From positions 1 to 64,000 of the forward strand of contig JARLGU010000018.1 of NCBI GenBank assembly GCA_031292625.1: 64,000 nucleotides of DNA. Reading direction: 5' to 3'. Positions 53,338-61,944 of the stretch are shown piece by piece; position 1 is the stretch's first letter, and every line of letters starts with the position of its first letter. The stretch is from Capsulimonadaceae bacterium (GTDB taxonomy: Bacteria > Armatimonadota > Armatimonadia > Armatimonadales > Capsulimonadaceae). The position numbers and the translations under genes were made by a program. The notes under the pieces were generated by a model. That model did no database searches, was not told the origin of the DNA, and was given only the letters and a program-made list of their open reading frames with translations.

Positions 53338-54996
53338 CTATCTCGTCACCGCAAACGTCTGCGTGACCGGTGCGGCCGATTTGACCTTTGGCTCGATGCT
53401 TCGGCCGTACTGCCACGCGACAACCGTGACCTTGACCGGCAACTTCGCGCGGGGCGGAATGGCGGTCAATACGAGCTTGTTCCCGTCGATCACCGCAGGG
53501 CCCGATTCGACATAGTACGATACCGGCATTCCTGAATCCGATACCGCATCCAGCGTGTATGGCTTGGCGCTCGCCTTCATGTTCGGAATCGCCGGGAACG
53601 TAATATGCTGGTCGCCTCCCTGAGTATTGCGCGCGGGGAACGAAAAGTCCGCCTGCTGGCACGCCGGCTTATACTCGGCATCGCCGGGGTGAACGGCTTC
53701 GAGGGTAGCGCCATACTTGGTCTGATTTGCGCCAAGACCTCTCTCCAGGCTGAGGCGAAACGTATCGTCGCCGTCTCTCTCCACCGGCCCCATGACCTTG
53801 CGGACCACGACGGGACCGCCTCCGGTCGCGTGGCCGACGGGCGTATTCGCCGGAAGCCCCATGTTGCCGTGGTCGTTCGGCGTCGCGTCGAGGAACGTGC
53901 CGCTGACATGGAACGTGATGCCATCACTGCCGGGCTTGAAGCGAACGTACACCGCAAAGTGCGTGTTCGTGACCGGAAGCGTCTTGCCGTCCTGAACATA
54001 GCCGCAAAGCTGTTCCTTCAAACCGCGGTAGTCCGCCTGGTAGGCAGTGACAGCTTTCGCGGTTTCTTCGTCGAAGAACCAGAATGCCTGCGACGGATCG
54101 CCTTTGTACTGCCCGACCGGAGCCGGTGCAAACGCCGGGGGCGCGTCCTTATGCCATCGTTCGACGAGCCAGCCGGTCTTGGTCGGATCGATTGGCATCA
54201 ATTTCACTGGACCGCTTGCCAGTAGCTTGGCGGGCATGCGATACTGCACGGCCTTCTTGATGTAGAGCACGAGCATATCGATCTTTTTATCCGTCGCCGA
54301 AAAGTGTCCCTGCGCCGGTCCCGCGAACATGCTGAGCGGCATCAACGGATGGTTCTTTCGCTCCAAAAGGCCCTCGTTTGCCCAGTTTTCGGCCGATTCA
54401 TATTCGCCCATCGTTTCAAGCGATGGGATAAAATCGATGTTGCGGGCGCCCCAGATGTCCGGCGCAAAAACGGGGTGACGGAAATAGGGCCACTGCCCGC
54501 TCACCGACAAAGCCGCCAGGCAGCGATCGGGGGCCCAGGCCGCGAAGTAATAAGGCCAGCTCGCCGCAGCCGAGTGTCCGATCGGCACAATCGGCGCATC
54601 TTTCAGCTCGGAATAACCGGACTCCGATGCCAGGTCGTTCATCATCGAGTTGAACATATCGCCCGCGCCTTCGTTGAACCGGAAGAACAGGTCGAACCAC
54701 GGCGAAACCCACACCTCCGCGAAATTCAGATCGCTCATCGCCTTGCGGAACGCCGGGTGTTCGAGGATCTGGATCTCTTCAAGATTGTTCTGCGCCACGA
54801 CGACTCCCCGGATGCGGCTGCACGACGGCGGGATCCACAGATACGCCACCGCGGGTCCCGCCCCGTTTCGCCCGCCAGCCACGGGAACCGACCACTGCCA
54901 GATATCGGCGCGAACGGGTAGAAAACTGGCAGCGAGAATCAGGCCAACACAGGCCGCGTAGCGAGCGACCAAAGCCGAACCGCCTCTGGTATGCAT
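53338..54996 (-). CDS. Exported alpha/beta-hydrolase-like (esterase-like) protein
   Basis: A 552-residue protein with a signal peptide (ACVGLILAASFLPVRA). The nucleophile elbow GHSAAASWPYYFA and strands RGVVVAQNNLEE and LAALSVSGQWPYF indicate an alpha/beta hydrolase of the type found in planctomycete and armatimonad glycan loci; its substrate may be an ester side group. The C-terminal 90 residues form a small beta domain (ITFPAIPN ... IPPRAKLPVKVTVVAWQYG). It follows the pseudopilin gene by about 80 bp on the minus strand and is the first enzyme of the left arm. A short paralogue of its ends lies at 47417-47815. Confidence 0.75.
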   Translation of the reverse strand: MHTRGGSALVARYAACVGLILAASFLPVRADIWQWSVPVAGGRNGAGPAVAYLWIPPSCSRIRGVVVAQNNLEEIQILEHPAFRKAMSDLNFAEVWVSPWFDLFFRFNEGAGDMFNSMMNDLASESGYSELKDAPIVPIGHSAAASWPYYFAAWAPDRCLAALSVSGQWPYFRHPVFAPDIWGARNIDFIPSLETMGEYESAENWANEGLLERKNHPLMPLSMFAGPAQGHFSATDKKIDMLVLYIKKAVQYRMPAKLLASGPVKLMPIDPTKTGWLVERWHKDAPPAFAPAPVGQYKGDPSQAFWFFDEETAKAVTAYQADYRGLKEQLCGYVQDGKTLPVTNTHFAVYVRFKPGSDGITFHVSGTFLDATPNDHGNMGLPANTPVGHATGGGPVVVRKVMGPVERDGDDTFRLSLERGLGANQTKYGATLEAVHPGDAEYKPACQQADFSFPARNTQGGDQHITFPAIPNMKASAKPYTLDAVSDSGMPVSYYVESGPAVIDGNKLVLTAIPPRAKLPVKVTVVAWQYGRSIEPKVKSAAPVTQTFAVTR

Positions 54997-55079
54997 TTCT
55001 TAGTTATTCCTAACAATAAAGTGGCAGCATCCGACCGCACAATGATGTGAAATCCGCTGCTGCCTTGACTACCGCAAGC

Positions 55080-55928
55080 TTAGAGGGTGCTAAAGGTAAC
55101 GGCGAAATTGCCGGCTCCTAACCCGCTGGTACCTGCTGCATTGCCGTGCCACCCGCTGAGTTGGCAGGCGTCCTGAGCGCAACTGGCGCCAGACGGATTC
55201 GGACCCGCCGAAACCACTGTTGCGCTTAACAACTTGACATGCCCATCAAACATCAGATAGTTGGACGCACCCGAATGACGGCCTGTAAGGAAAGCTGGGT
55301 CGAGGCCCGGAGTTGTGGTCGTGCCAACCGCAATCGTACGTGCGGTAAACGGCCCGGTGGACTCCCACGGAAGGCAGCCGGTCTGATAACCTGCTTGACC
55401 TGTGTTCCAATTGGACGCCGCCTGGCTGTCCGCCCCGAAGCCCGTGTTCGAGTTCAGTTCGGTAATATTTGATGGGTCGCCCTGGATCTTGCTACCCTCA
55501 AACAGATCGACAGTTAGACCCGGCGCAGTCATTTTGCTAAAAGCGCTGGCAATTTGCCCGCCGCCAAAGCGGATCGAGTTGCTATTCATCAGGTACGAGA
55601 TGGCGACATTGGCACTCGACGTGGGCGTATACTGATCGTCGGGGCAAGTAAATACGCCTTTGGACTTCACATACGGATAAACCTGATGCGCCCACCCCGC
55701 GCCCCAGCCCCCACCTTCTTCGTCGTACGGCAAACACTCGTCGTAGTCCTGCGTGTACTGGATTATCCCCAGCCCAAGTTGCTTTAGATTGCTAGCGCAG
55801 CTAGTCTGCCGCGCCTTTTCTCGCGCGGTAGCAAATACAGGAAACAATATTGCTTCTAAAATTGCAATAATAGCTATAACTACGAGTAATTCAATTAGCG
55901 TAAATCCGCATTTGTCATGACTACGCAT
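55080..55928 (-). CDS. DUF1559 / H-X9-DG pseudopilin-like protein 4
   Basis: A 282-residue protein with leader MRSHDKCG and cleavage before [21 protein letters not shown] glutamate replaces the alanine found in the three paralogues inside the hydrophobic stretch ([10 protein letters not shown]). [20 protein letters not shown] follows and the C-terminal motif is [17 protein letters not shown]. The start at 55928 has GAGGAG at ideal distance; a start at 55952 is unlikely. It is divergent from the GntR/LacI regulator and leads the left-arm enzyme genes. Confidence 0.92.
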   Translation of the reverse strand: MRSHDKCGFTLIELLVVIAIIAILEAILFPVFATAREKARQTSCASNLKQLGLGIIQYTQDYDECLPYDEEGGGWGAGWAHQVYPYVKSKGVFTCPDDQYTPTSSANVAISYLMNSNSIRFGGGQIASAFSKMTAPGLTVDLFEGSKIQGDPSNITELNSNTGFGADSQAASNWNTGQAGYQTGCLPWESTGPFTARTIAVGTTTTPGLDPAFLTGRHSGASNYLMFDGHVKLLSATVVSAGPNPSGASCAQDACQLSGWHGNAAGTSGLGAGNFAVTFSTL

Positions 55929-56035
55929 TTTCTTCTCCTCTGCCCCATCCAACGGCTGTCGTGATCACAGGAGCGCTTTAGATCTATCTGTGACAAGTAC
56001 CTGACCCAGTCAGGCCCCGATAGTCTTACAGTCAC

Positions 56036-56051
56036 TATAACACACTTTGCA
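56036..56051 (-). promoter_or_regulatory. Operator-like site overlapping the -10 of pseudopilin 4
   Basis: TATAACACACTTTGCA. On the minus strand it overlaps a promoter (TTGAAT, 16 bases, TATAGT) for the pseudopilin gene. Its inverse occurs at 56271-56286 with one mismatch, so both divergent promoters carry the same box. A second shared box, AGACTATGCA, lies at 56063-56072 and 56245-56254. Confidence 0.7.
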
Positions 56052-56270
56052 AATAATTCAATAGACTATGCAAAGATTGCGCACACGATTTTTGCCGATG
56101 CCGCAGAAGGGGCCGATAGTGCGGGAAAGGGTCCCATGCCCGACACTTCAGTTTGCTTCATGTTTGAGTTCCAGTCGTAGCAGCCATGCCTGCATGGCAG
56201 GTCGCCAGCCCCTGGGCATGAGGCGTGCAACGTTACGATCTGAAAGACTATGCATAAGGTGCTATTATTC

Positions 56271-56286
56271 TGCGAAGTGTGTTATA
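56271..56286 (+). promoter_or_regulatory. Operator-like site overlapping the -10 of the GntR/LacI regulator
   Basis: tgcgaagtgtgttata, the inverse of the box at 56036-56051, merges with tataat (56283-56288), a perfect -10 for the regulator gene that starts 11 bases later. The short leader leaves little room between the start site and the ATG. Confidence 0.7.
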
Positions 56287-56298
56287 ATAGATTGGATT

Positions 56299-57435
56299 AT
56301 GAACGCCGCAGATGTTAGTGATAATAAGGAGCGATCTGCTTCTCCCGCAGAATGGTCGAGGAAAGGCGAGGACAAAGCGCGCGTTCTTCGCACCCTCGAA
56401 GAGCTCTGCGACAGGCAGAAGCCTGGCTCGCGTATTCCGACGCATACCGAATTGATGCGGCAGTTCAATGCGAGCCAGCGGTCCGTTCTCCTGGCACTCG
56501 CCGAACTCAAGCGCCGAGGCAGAATCGTGCGGCGGCATGGGTCAGGGACGTACGTTGGCACCCCGGATGGGATGTACCCGATTGCGTCGATGGGGCCGGA
56601 TGCCGCGTCGAAAACAATCGTTGTCATCGCAAAGCCGGATCACGGCTTCTTTGACGACTGCATATCTCAACTCTACTCACATGCGGACAGCCGCGACTAC
56701 GAGATAGTCTATCAACTGCTAAGGTCGCAGGAAGAGGCGTTGCCGCGCCTGCAGCCTATTCTCGGTTCCGCCGCCGGTTTCATCTTGTTTGGATACAATC
56801 TGGCTCCGCTTGGGAAGGCGCTCTTGGCGGCGGGGAACCATGTCGTGATTGTAGGCTCACCAAATGTCGACGAGCAACTGGAAGTTCCATGCGTTTGCGG
56901 CGACCATGAGGCCGGAGGGTATCTTGCCGTAAAGCATCTTATCGAAACTGGCCACCGGCGGATCGGCTTCCCTGTCTATCTGGAAAATGAGCTTCTTAAC
57001 CCGCGCTGGCTCGGCTATCGACGGGCATTGGACGAGGCGCTTCGGGCGGGACTGAGGGTTACCAACACGACGATCGATGCGGCGCGCCTCGCGGAATGGG
57101 AGGCGGACCCAAAGATCGCGATAGATGACCTGTCGAAGCCCGGGTCCCCAACGGCCCTCGTCGTTTGGAACGATTTTACGGCGGTAGGTCTGCTGGAAAC
57201 ATTGCGCCGTGCGCAGGTCCGCGTGCCTGAAGATGTGTCGATCATCGGCTACGACAACTCAAGCGTCGCGGCAACGTTGACGCCGCCGCTCACCACGATC
57301 GATTCCGGAGTCTCTCAGCTCTTGAGCGCGGCGATTCGGACCGTCCTTCTGCCAAGTCCGGCCGAGCCTGCAATGGTTCAGATGACGATCCCCAACCTTG
57401 TCGTACGCGAATCTGTCGCGAAACCACGCTCTTGA
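56299..57435 (+). CDS. GntR/LacI hybrid transcriptional regulator
   Basis: A 378-residue protein. The GntR winged helix covers about 25-85 (SRIPTHTELMRQFNASQRSV, RRHGSGTYVG) and the LacI-type sensor 110-370 (CGDHEAGGYLAVKHLIETGH, VPEDVSIIGYDNSSVAATLT). The long upstream frame from 56068 runs through the promoter and lacks a ribosome site. It is divergent from pseudopilin 4 and upstream of the lipoprotein, double hydrolase and symporter genes. Shared boxes on both -10 elements indicate that it represses both arms of the locus until a sugar binds. Confidence 0.92.
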   Translation: MNAADVSDNKERSASPAEWSRKGEDKARVLRTLEELCDRQKPGSRIPTHTELMRQFNASQRSVLLALAELKRRGRIVRRHGSGTYVGTPDGMYPIASMGPDAASKTIVVIAKPDHGFFDDCISQLYSHADSRDYEIVYQLLRSQEEALPRLQPILGSAAGFILFGYNLAPLGKALLAAGNHVVIVGSPNVDEQLEVPCVCGDHEAGGYLAVKHLIETGHRRIGFPVYLENELLNPRWLGYRRALDEALRAGLRVTNTTIDAARLAEWEADPKIAIDDLSKPGSPTALVVWNDFTAVGLLETLRRAQVRVPEDVSIIGYDNSSVAATLTPPLTTIDSGVSQLLSAAIRTVLLPSPAEPAMVQMTIPNLVVRESVAKPRS

Positions 57436-57539
57436 CGGACGACTGGTTATCTGGTGTCGATCCTATAGAACCTATTGCCATTTAGTCGGCAGTTCATTAC
57501 TCAGACGCCTTCGTTTGAAGCCCAAAGGAAATATTGGAT

Positions 57540-59921
57540 ATGCATGTGAATATCGCGACGCGAGCGGCCCTGCTTCTGGCGGCCCTCATCGGAATCTCCA
57601 CCATGACCTCTTCGTGCGCTAAGGCGGCAGCGGACGGCGGCACGCCGAATTTCGATTCCGTTTATTTCGGCAACAATGCTTCCGAGACGGCCCACTCAGT
57701 CGTCGCAATAGCGAGCGACACGATTGCCGGCGGGCTTGGCCAACCGGCCCGCAGGCTTCTGCCGCTTACGCCCGTCTCGTACAAAGGCGGCACGCTCACC
57801 TTCACCCTCAAAGTCGATCCAGCCGGCGCGAACTACGTGACATTCAAGTTCTGGGGGTCGGACAAGGGCGAGGCAGCGGGACGCATTCTTCTCTTCAGCG
57901 GCGACAAGCAGATCGGCTACCGGGATCAAGGCGACTACGATGTTGTCAACCAAATCGAGGATCTGCCGATTTATCCTGGGCGCTTTGTCTACACCACACT
58001 CCCGCTCCCGCCAAGTCTGACAAATGGAAAGACGAGCCTCTCGCTGACTCTTGAACCGATCGGCTGGATCTTCCAATATGGCGGCTCATTTGCCCATCGC
58101 CAGAAGCCGTTCAATGTCGCCTCGCGCGGGATCTACGCGGCCTACATGAGCACGTCGCCATATTTCGAGCTTCCTAAGGCCGAGCAACAGGGCGAGCCGC
58201 CAGTCGTTTCGGCGCGTCCATCGCCAGGTCCGGAGTTCCTTGACAAGGTGCGCGCCCATGTGAACGATTACGTCAAGAAGAGCGCCTTGCACCCCGCGAA
58301 GATCGATCAAAGCCTGCCGCACGGCTACGGCGGTACGGTGATCCTTCTCGCGACCGCCTATCAGACGCCGTGGAGCTCGATCTATCATGATCCCAAGGCG
58401 CTTGAAACGATCGCGATTGACGGCGACGGTTATGCCGATCTACAGAGCGTCGACGCCAAGTTCGTAGGCTCCGACTGGCCCGGCGCAGGGCCCCTGGGCT
58501 GGGCACTTCTGCGGGTCTACCCTGCGCTTCAGGGGGCGGGCCTCCTCGACCAGCAAATGACGCTTCCAGGCGGCAAGGTCGTCCCGCGCAGGCAGGCTTG
58601 GGCCGATACGCTTAAAGCGAGCGTCGATTTCTGGCAGGCTCACCGCCGTTCGTACACCAACCAGTCGATGATCGTCGATACCAATATCTACACCGCCAAT
58701 GAAGGCCTCAGACTGCTGGATCCGTCGCGCGCTTTGCCGAAGGAGACCGTGCTGAACTATCTTTACCAGTCCATCGGTTTGGCGCCTTGGACCGGCAGCG
58801 TGACGAGCGAGCGCTCCGGCGGCGGAGCGGATCTTCCCGCTGGCGCCTATAGCGAGCGGCCGTACGGGAACACGTATTACGACATGACCGCAAAGGGCCT
58901 CGGACGCGAGCTCGGCTATGTTGCGGGCTACGGCGAAACCGTGCTGCACTTTGTCAGCGACATGGTACGGCTAACGGACGACCCGAAGATTCGCGAGCAG
59001 CTTGCCAAAATTGCCGTCGCGCGATCGTATTATCGCTACCCGCTGCCGGACGAAGACGGTTACAAAGCCATGGTGCTCGAAGCGATTACCGACAACCGCA
59101 ACGGACATTATCCCGCCGATGTCGCATACGCGGCGCACCACGGTTCGCGCGAAAGCGAGCCAATGGAGGCCGCCGCGCTGACCAAAGACCCGGCGGTGGC
59201 CGGAATGGCACGGCAGGAGCTTGCCGACAATCAATACTTCACCTATCTCGACAGCCATATGAAGACCGGAGACCCGAACCAGGTTTACGGCTTGCTTACA
59301 GCGGTAGACGACTATCCTATTGTGGCCGCCTTGCCGCAAACCGGCTATAAACTGCCGATGACCGATGGGCAGCCGGATTTCGTTTGGTCCGACGAGGACG
59401 ATGCCGTCGTTGCGCTCAAGCATGGCGATCGAAGGTTGTACTTCAACTTCTACTACCGCGCCGAACGAGCCATCAACGGGGTGGTGAGAATACACGATAT
59501 GACGCCGCAAGTCGAACGTATCGTTACAGCGCACAGCAACTACGAGTACACCCCGAGCGGCCACGAGTACGTGCGGGATGATTGGACCGACATCATACGA
59601 GGCGTTGGTAACCCTCCTCCGGGAGAGAGGCTCCATCAGGCCTGGGCAGGCGAGAAGATGCCCATCCAGAAGCGCCCCGACGATGCCGCAGTGCCTACAT
59701 ACGGCGACTGGGGACCGTTCCTGGGGCGCGCCGATTTCTACTCGCTGGTCTACGGCGACTACGTGATCGGCTTGAATACGAATGCAGCCAAGTCGTACCG
59801 GCTTGCCGTGCCGAAAGGCGCCAAGTCGGCGGTCGATTTAGCGACCGGCAAGAACGTGCCGATCGGCGGATCGATTACAGTTTCCCCTAAGAGCACGGTC
59901 GTGCTGTATGTCGGGAAATAG
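57540..59921 (+). CDS. Large exported protein of unknown function, probable lipoprotein
   Basis: A 793-residue protein. The signal ends STMTSSCAKAA, a plausible lipobox with the cysteine as lipid anchor. A jelly-roll-like region (about 75-180, TLTFTLKVDPAGANYVTFKF) is followed by a long helical region (about 225-560, with LKASVDFWQAHRRSYTNQSM and DTNIYTANEGLRLLDPSRAL) and a beta-rich end. This layout resembles lyases or hydrolases with an (alpha/alpha) toroid, but I recognise no family. It starts about 100 bp after the regulator and leads the right arm. A TTG at 57534 is an alternative start. Confidence 0.7.
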   Translation: MHVNIATRAALLLAALIGISTMTSSCAKAAADGGTPNFDSVYFGNNASETAHSVVAIASDTIAGGLGQPARRLLPLTPVSYKGGTLTFTLKVDPAGANYVTFKFWGSDKGEAAGRILLFSGDKQIGYRDQGDYDVVNQIEDLPIYPGRFVYTTLPLPPSLTNGKTSLSLTLEPIGWIFQYGGSFAHRQKPFNVASRGIYAAYMSTSPYFELPKAEQQGEPPVVSARPSPGPEFLDKVRAHVNDYVKKSALHPAKIDQSLPHGYGGTVILLATAYQTPWSSIYHDPKALETIAIDGDGYADLQSVDAKFVGSDWPGAGPLGWALLRVYPALQGAGLLDQQMTLPGGKVVPRRQAWADTLKASVDFWQAHRRSYTNQSMIVDTNIYTANEGLRLLDPSRALPKETVLNYLYQSIGLAPWTGSVTSERSGGGADLPAGAYSERPYGNTYYDMTAKGLGRELGYVAGYGETVLHFVSDMVRLTDDPKIREQLAKIAVARSYYRYPLPDEDGYKAMVLEAITDNRNGHYPADVAYAAHHGSRESEPMEAAALTKDPAVAGMARQELADNQYFTYLDSHMKTGDPNQVYGLLTAVDDYPIVAALPQTGYKLPMTDGQPDFVWSDEDDAVVALKHGDRRLYFNFYYRAERAINGVVRIHDMTPQVERIVTAHSNYEYTPSGHEYVRDDWTDIIRGVGNPPPGERLHQAWAGEKMPIQKRPDDAAVPTYGDWGPFLGRADFYSLVYGDYVIGLNTNAAKSYRLAVPKGAKSAVDLATGKNVPIGGSITVSPKSTVVLYVGK

Positions 59922-59955
59922 GCGCGACGCTTGCGGCGAGAATTGCACGCGGACA

Positions 59956-61944
59956 ATGTTCAAATCTAAGCCATCGCCTGTCATCTGCACTGCGCTTTGT
60001 CTGACGGCAGCGGTATCGGCGTCGAATGCAGCGTCAATACCAGCGTCAAGCATGCACGATTACGATTTCAGCTGCGTTTCGTCGACGATCCAATCCTGGG
60101 TCGATAAGGGCTATTACCCCGGCGCGTCGATCCTCATCGGTCGCGGCGATAAGGTGCTTTTCGAGCGCACATACGGCACGTACACGCCGGCGACTGTCGT
60201 GTACATCGCGTCGGCGGGCAAATGGCTCGCGGCGGCAACGATCGCGTCGGTGGTCGACGAAGGCAAGCTTTCGTGGGACGATCCGGCGTCCAAATGGATC
60301 CCTGAACTCTCGCCCGGGATGGGGAAGGCGACCCTCAGGCAACTCCTCTCGCACACGTCGGGCTACCCGGACTACCAGCCCGACGGACGCCGTCGCGATG
60401 ACTATCAAACGCTATCCGAATCGGTGGCGAACATCGTCCCGCTCACGATCGACGACGCGCCGGGAACCCGCTTTCACTACGGAGGCCTTGCGATGCAGGT
60501 CGCGGGACGAATGGCCGAGCTTGCAACGGGCAAGGACTGGGAATCGCTGTTCCAGGAGCGCATCGCGCACCCGCTCGGCATGACCGCGACGCGCTTCACG
60601 CCGGTGGATCTTGGCGGCGGGCACAGTCCGATGCTCGGCGGCGGGGCGCGCGCGACGCTGCGCGATTACGCGCGCTTTTTGGAGATGATCCAGGGGGACG
60701 GCGTATATCGCGGCAAGCGAATCCTTTCCCACGCCTCGATTGCCGGGATGCAGGCCGACCAGGTTCGCGGCGCGCGTGTCGATCCAGGCGGCGAGTATGT
60801 CGAGCGCGCCTACGGGCAGACGTACAACGGCATTTATGGCCTCGGAGAGTGGCGCGACGAGATCGACCCGCAAGGAAACGCGACGCTGATCAGCAGCCCA
60901 AGCTGGGCGGGCGCGCTTCCCTGGATCGACAAGACGCGCGGCGTCTATGGCATTTTTCTGACGCACGTCGACGTCTCGCAGAACGGTCCCGCGGCACGCG
61001 ACAAGTTCAGCGGTTTTTGGGCCAGTCCGGCGCTGCCGATCATGGTTCGCCACGCTCTCGATACGGGCGACCCGCCCCATTTTCGCTCGGGCATGCTCGA
61101 TATCGGCACGACATCGCTGTACTACGAGAAGGCCGGTCACGGTCCGGCGGTGATCTTGATGCACGCCCATTCCGCTGACTGCCGTGAATGGGATCCGCAG
61201 TTCGCGCAACTTGCGAAAAGATACACAGTGGTCCGATTCGATTTCCGGGGCTACGGACGCTCGAAAATGCCGATCGAGGGCGAGGAGTTCACGCACGCAG
61301 GCGATGTTCTTCGCCTGATGGACAACCTGGGCATTAAGAAAGCCAACCTGGTCGGCTTATCGCTTGGCGGCCTCGTCGGGACCGATTTCCTGGCGCTGCA
61401 CCCGGAGCGCGTCGCATCCCTCACCGTCGCCAGCGGAGCGATCCACCAGGGGCCGGACATCCCGACCGAAACGCCGGAGCAGCATGCGGAACGCGAGCGC
61501 GAGCGCACGGAAAGCCAGAAGGCCGGGATCGCGGCGACATTGGCGGAGGGCATACCAGCGTTCAAGAAGCACTGGTTCGACTCGCTGATGAAGTCCTGCG
61601 CGCCCCACTCCGAGCCGATTCGTCCCGCGCTCTGGCAAATGATCGAGGATTGGTCCGCGTGGCAACCGGCGCACATCGAAGCGCACGTGCTGCTCGACAC
61701 GCCGGTCGCTCCGAAAATCGCCGCGCAGGACCACAAGATCCCGGTGCTGATTATCAAGGGCCGCTATGACTCGGACGGCAGCCACCGCTCATCCGACGCG
61801 CTTGCCGCTATTTATCCCGGCGCGAAGGTGGTCACGCTCCAGCGCGCTGGACACTTCTCGAACATGGAAAGTCCGGCGGAATTTAACAAAGCGCTCGAAG
61901 GATTCCTGTCCTCTGTCAATGCGAGGAATGCAAGCGACCGATGA
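59956..61944 (+). CDS. Fusion of a beta-lactamase-type serine hydrolase and an alpha/beta hydrolase
   Basis: A 662-residue protein with an N-terminal export signal. Residues about 35-370 form a class C beta-lactamase/esterase domain: SxxK at S86-K89 (SAGKW) and TRFHYGGLAMQVAGRMAEL, with YGG in place of the usual YxN. Residues about 390-655 form an alpha/beta hydrolase: LMHAHSADCREWD, the nucleophile elbow GLSLGG with S469, and a late AGHFSNMESP histidine. Each domain usually occurs alone. Ester-cleaving activity towards acylated sugars is plausible. The ATG at 59956 is chosen because the signal peptide starts there; 59908 would overlap the preceding gene. Confidence 0.8.
   Translation: MFKSKPSPVICTALCLTAAVSASNAASIPASSMHDYDFSCVSSTIQSWVDKGYYPGASILIGRGDKVLFERTYGTYTPATVVYIASAGKWLAAATIASVVDEGKLSWDDPASKWIPELSPGMGKATLRQLLSHTSGYPDYQPDGRRRDDYQTLSESVANIVPLTIDDAPGTRFHYGGLAMQVAGRMAELATGKDWESLFQERIAHPLGMTATRFTPVDLGGGHSPMLGGGARATLRDYARFLEMIQGDGVYRGKRILSHASIAGMQADQVRGARVDPGGEYVERAYGQTYNGIYGLGEWRDEIDPQGNATLISSPSWAGALPWIDKTRGVYGIFLTHVDVSQNGPAARDKFSGFWASPALPIMVRHALDTGDPPHFRSGMLDIGTTSLYYEKAGHGPAVILMHAHSADCREWDPQFAQLAKRYTVVRFDFRGYGRSKMPIEGEEFTHAGDVLRLMDNLGIKKANLVGLSLGGLVGTDFLALHPERVASLTVASGAIHQGPDIPTETPEQHAERERERTESQKAGIAATLAEGIPAFKKHWFDSLMKSCAPHSEPIRPALWQMIEDWSAWQPAHIEAHVLLDTPVAPKIAAQDHKIPVLIIKGRYDSDGSHRSSDALAAIYPGAKVVTLQRAGHFSNMESPAEFNKALEGFLSSVNARNASDR

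Noticed and set aside
56068-56298. N-terminal extension of the GntR/LacI regulator from 56068
   Set aside because: It would run through the -10 and operator boxes; the ATG at 56299 directly precedes the conserved winged helix region.
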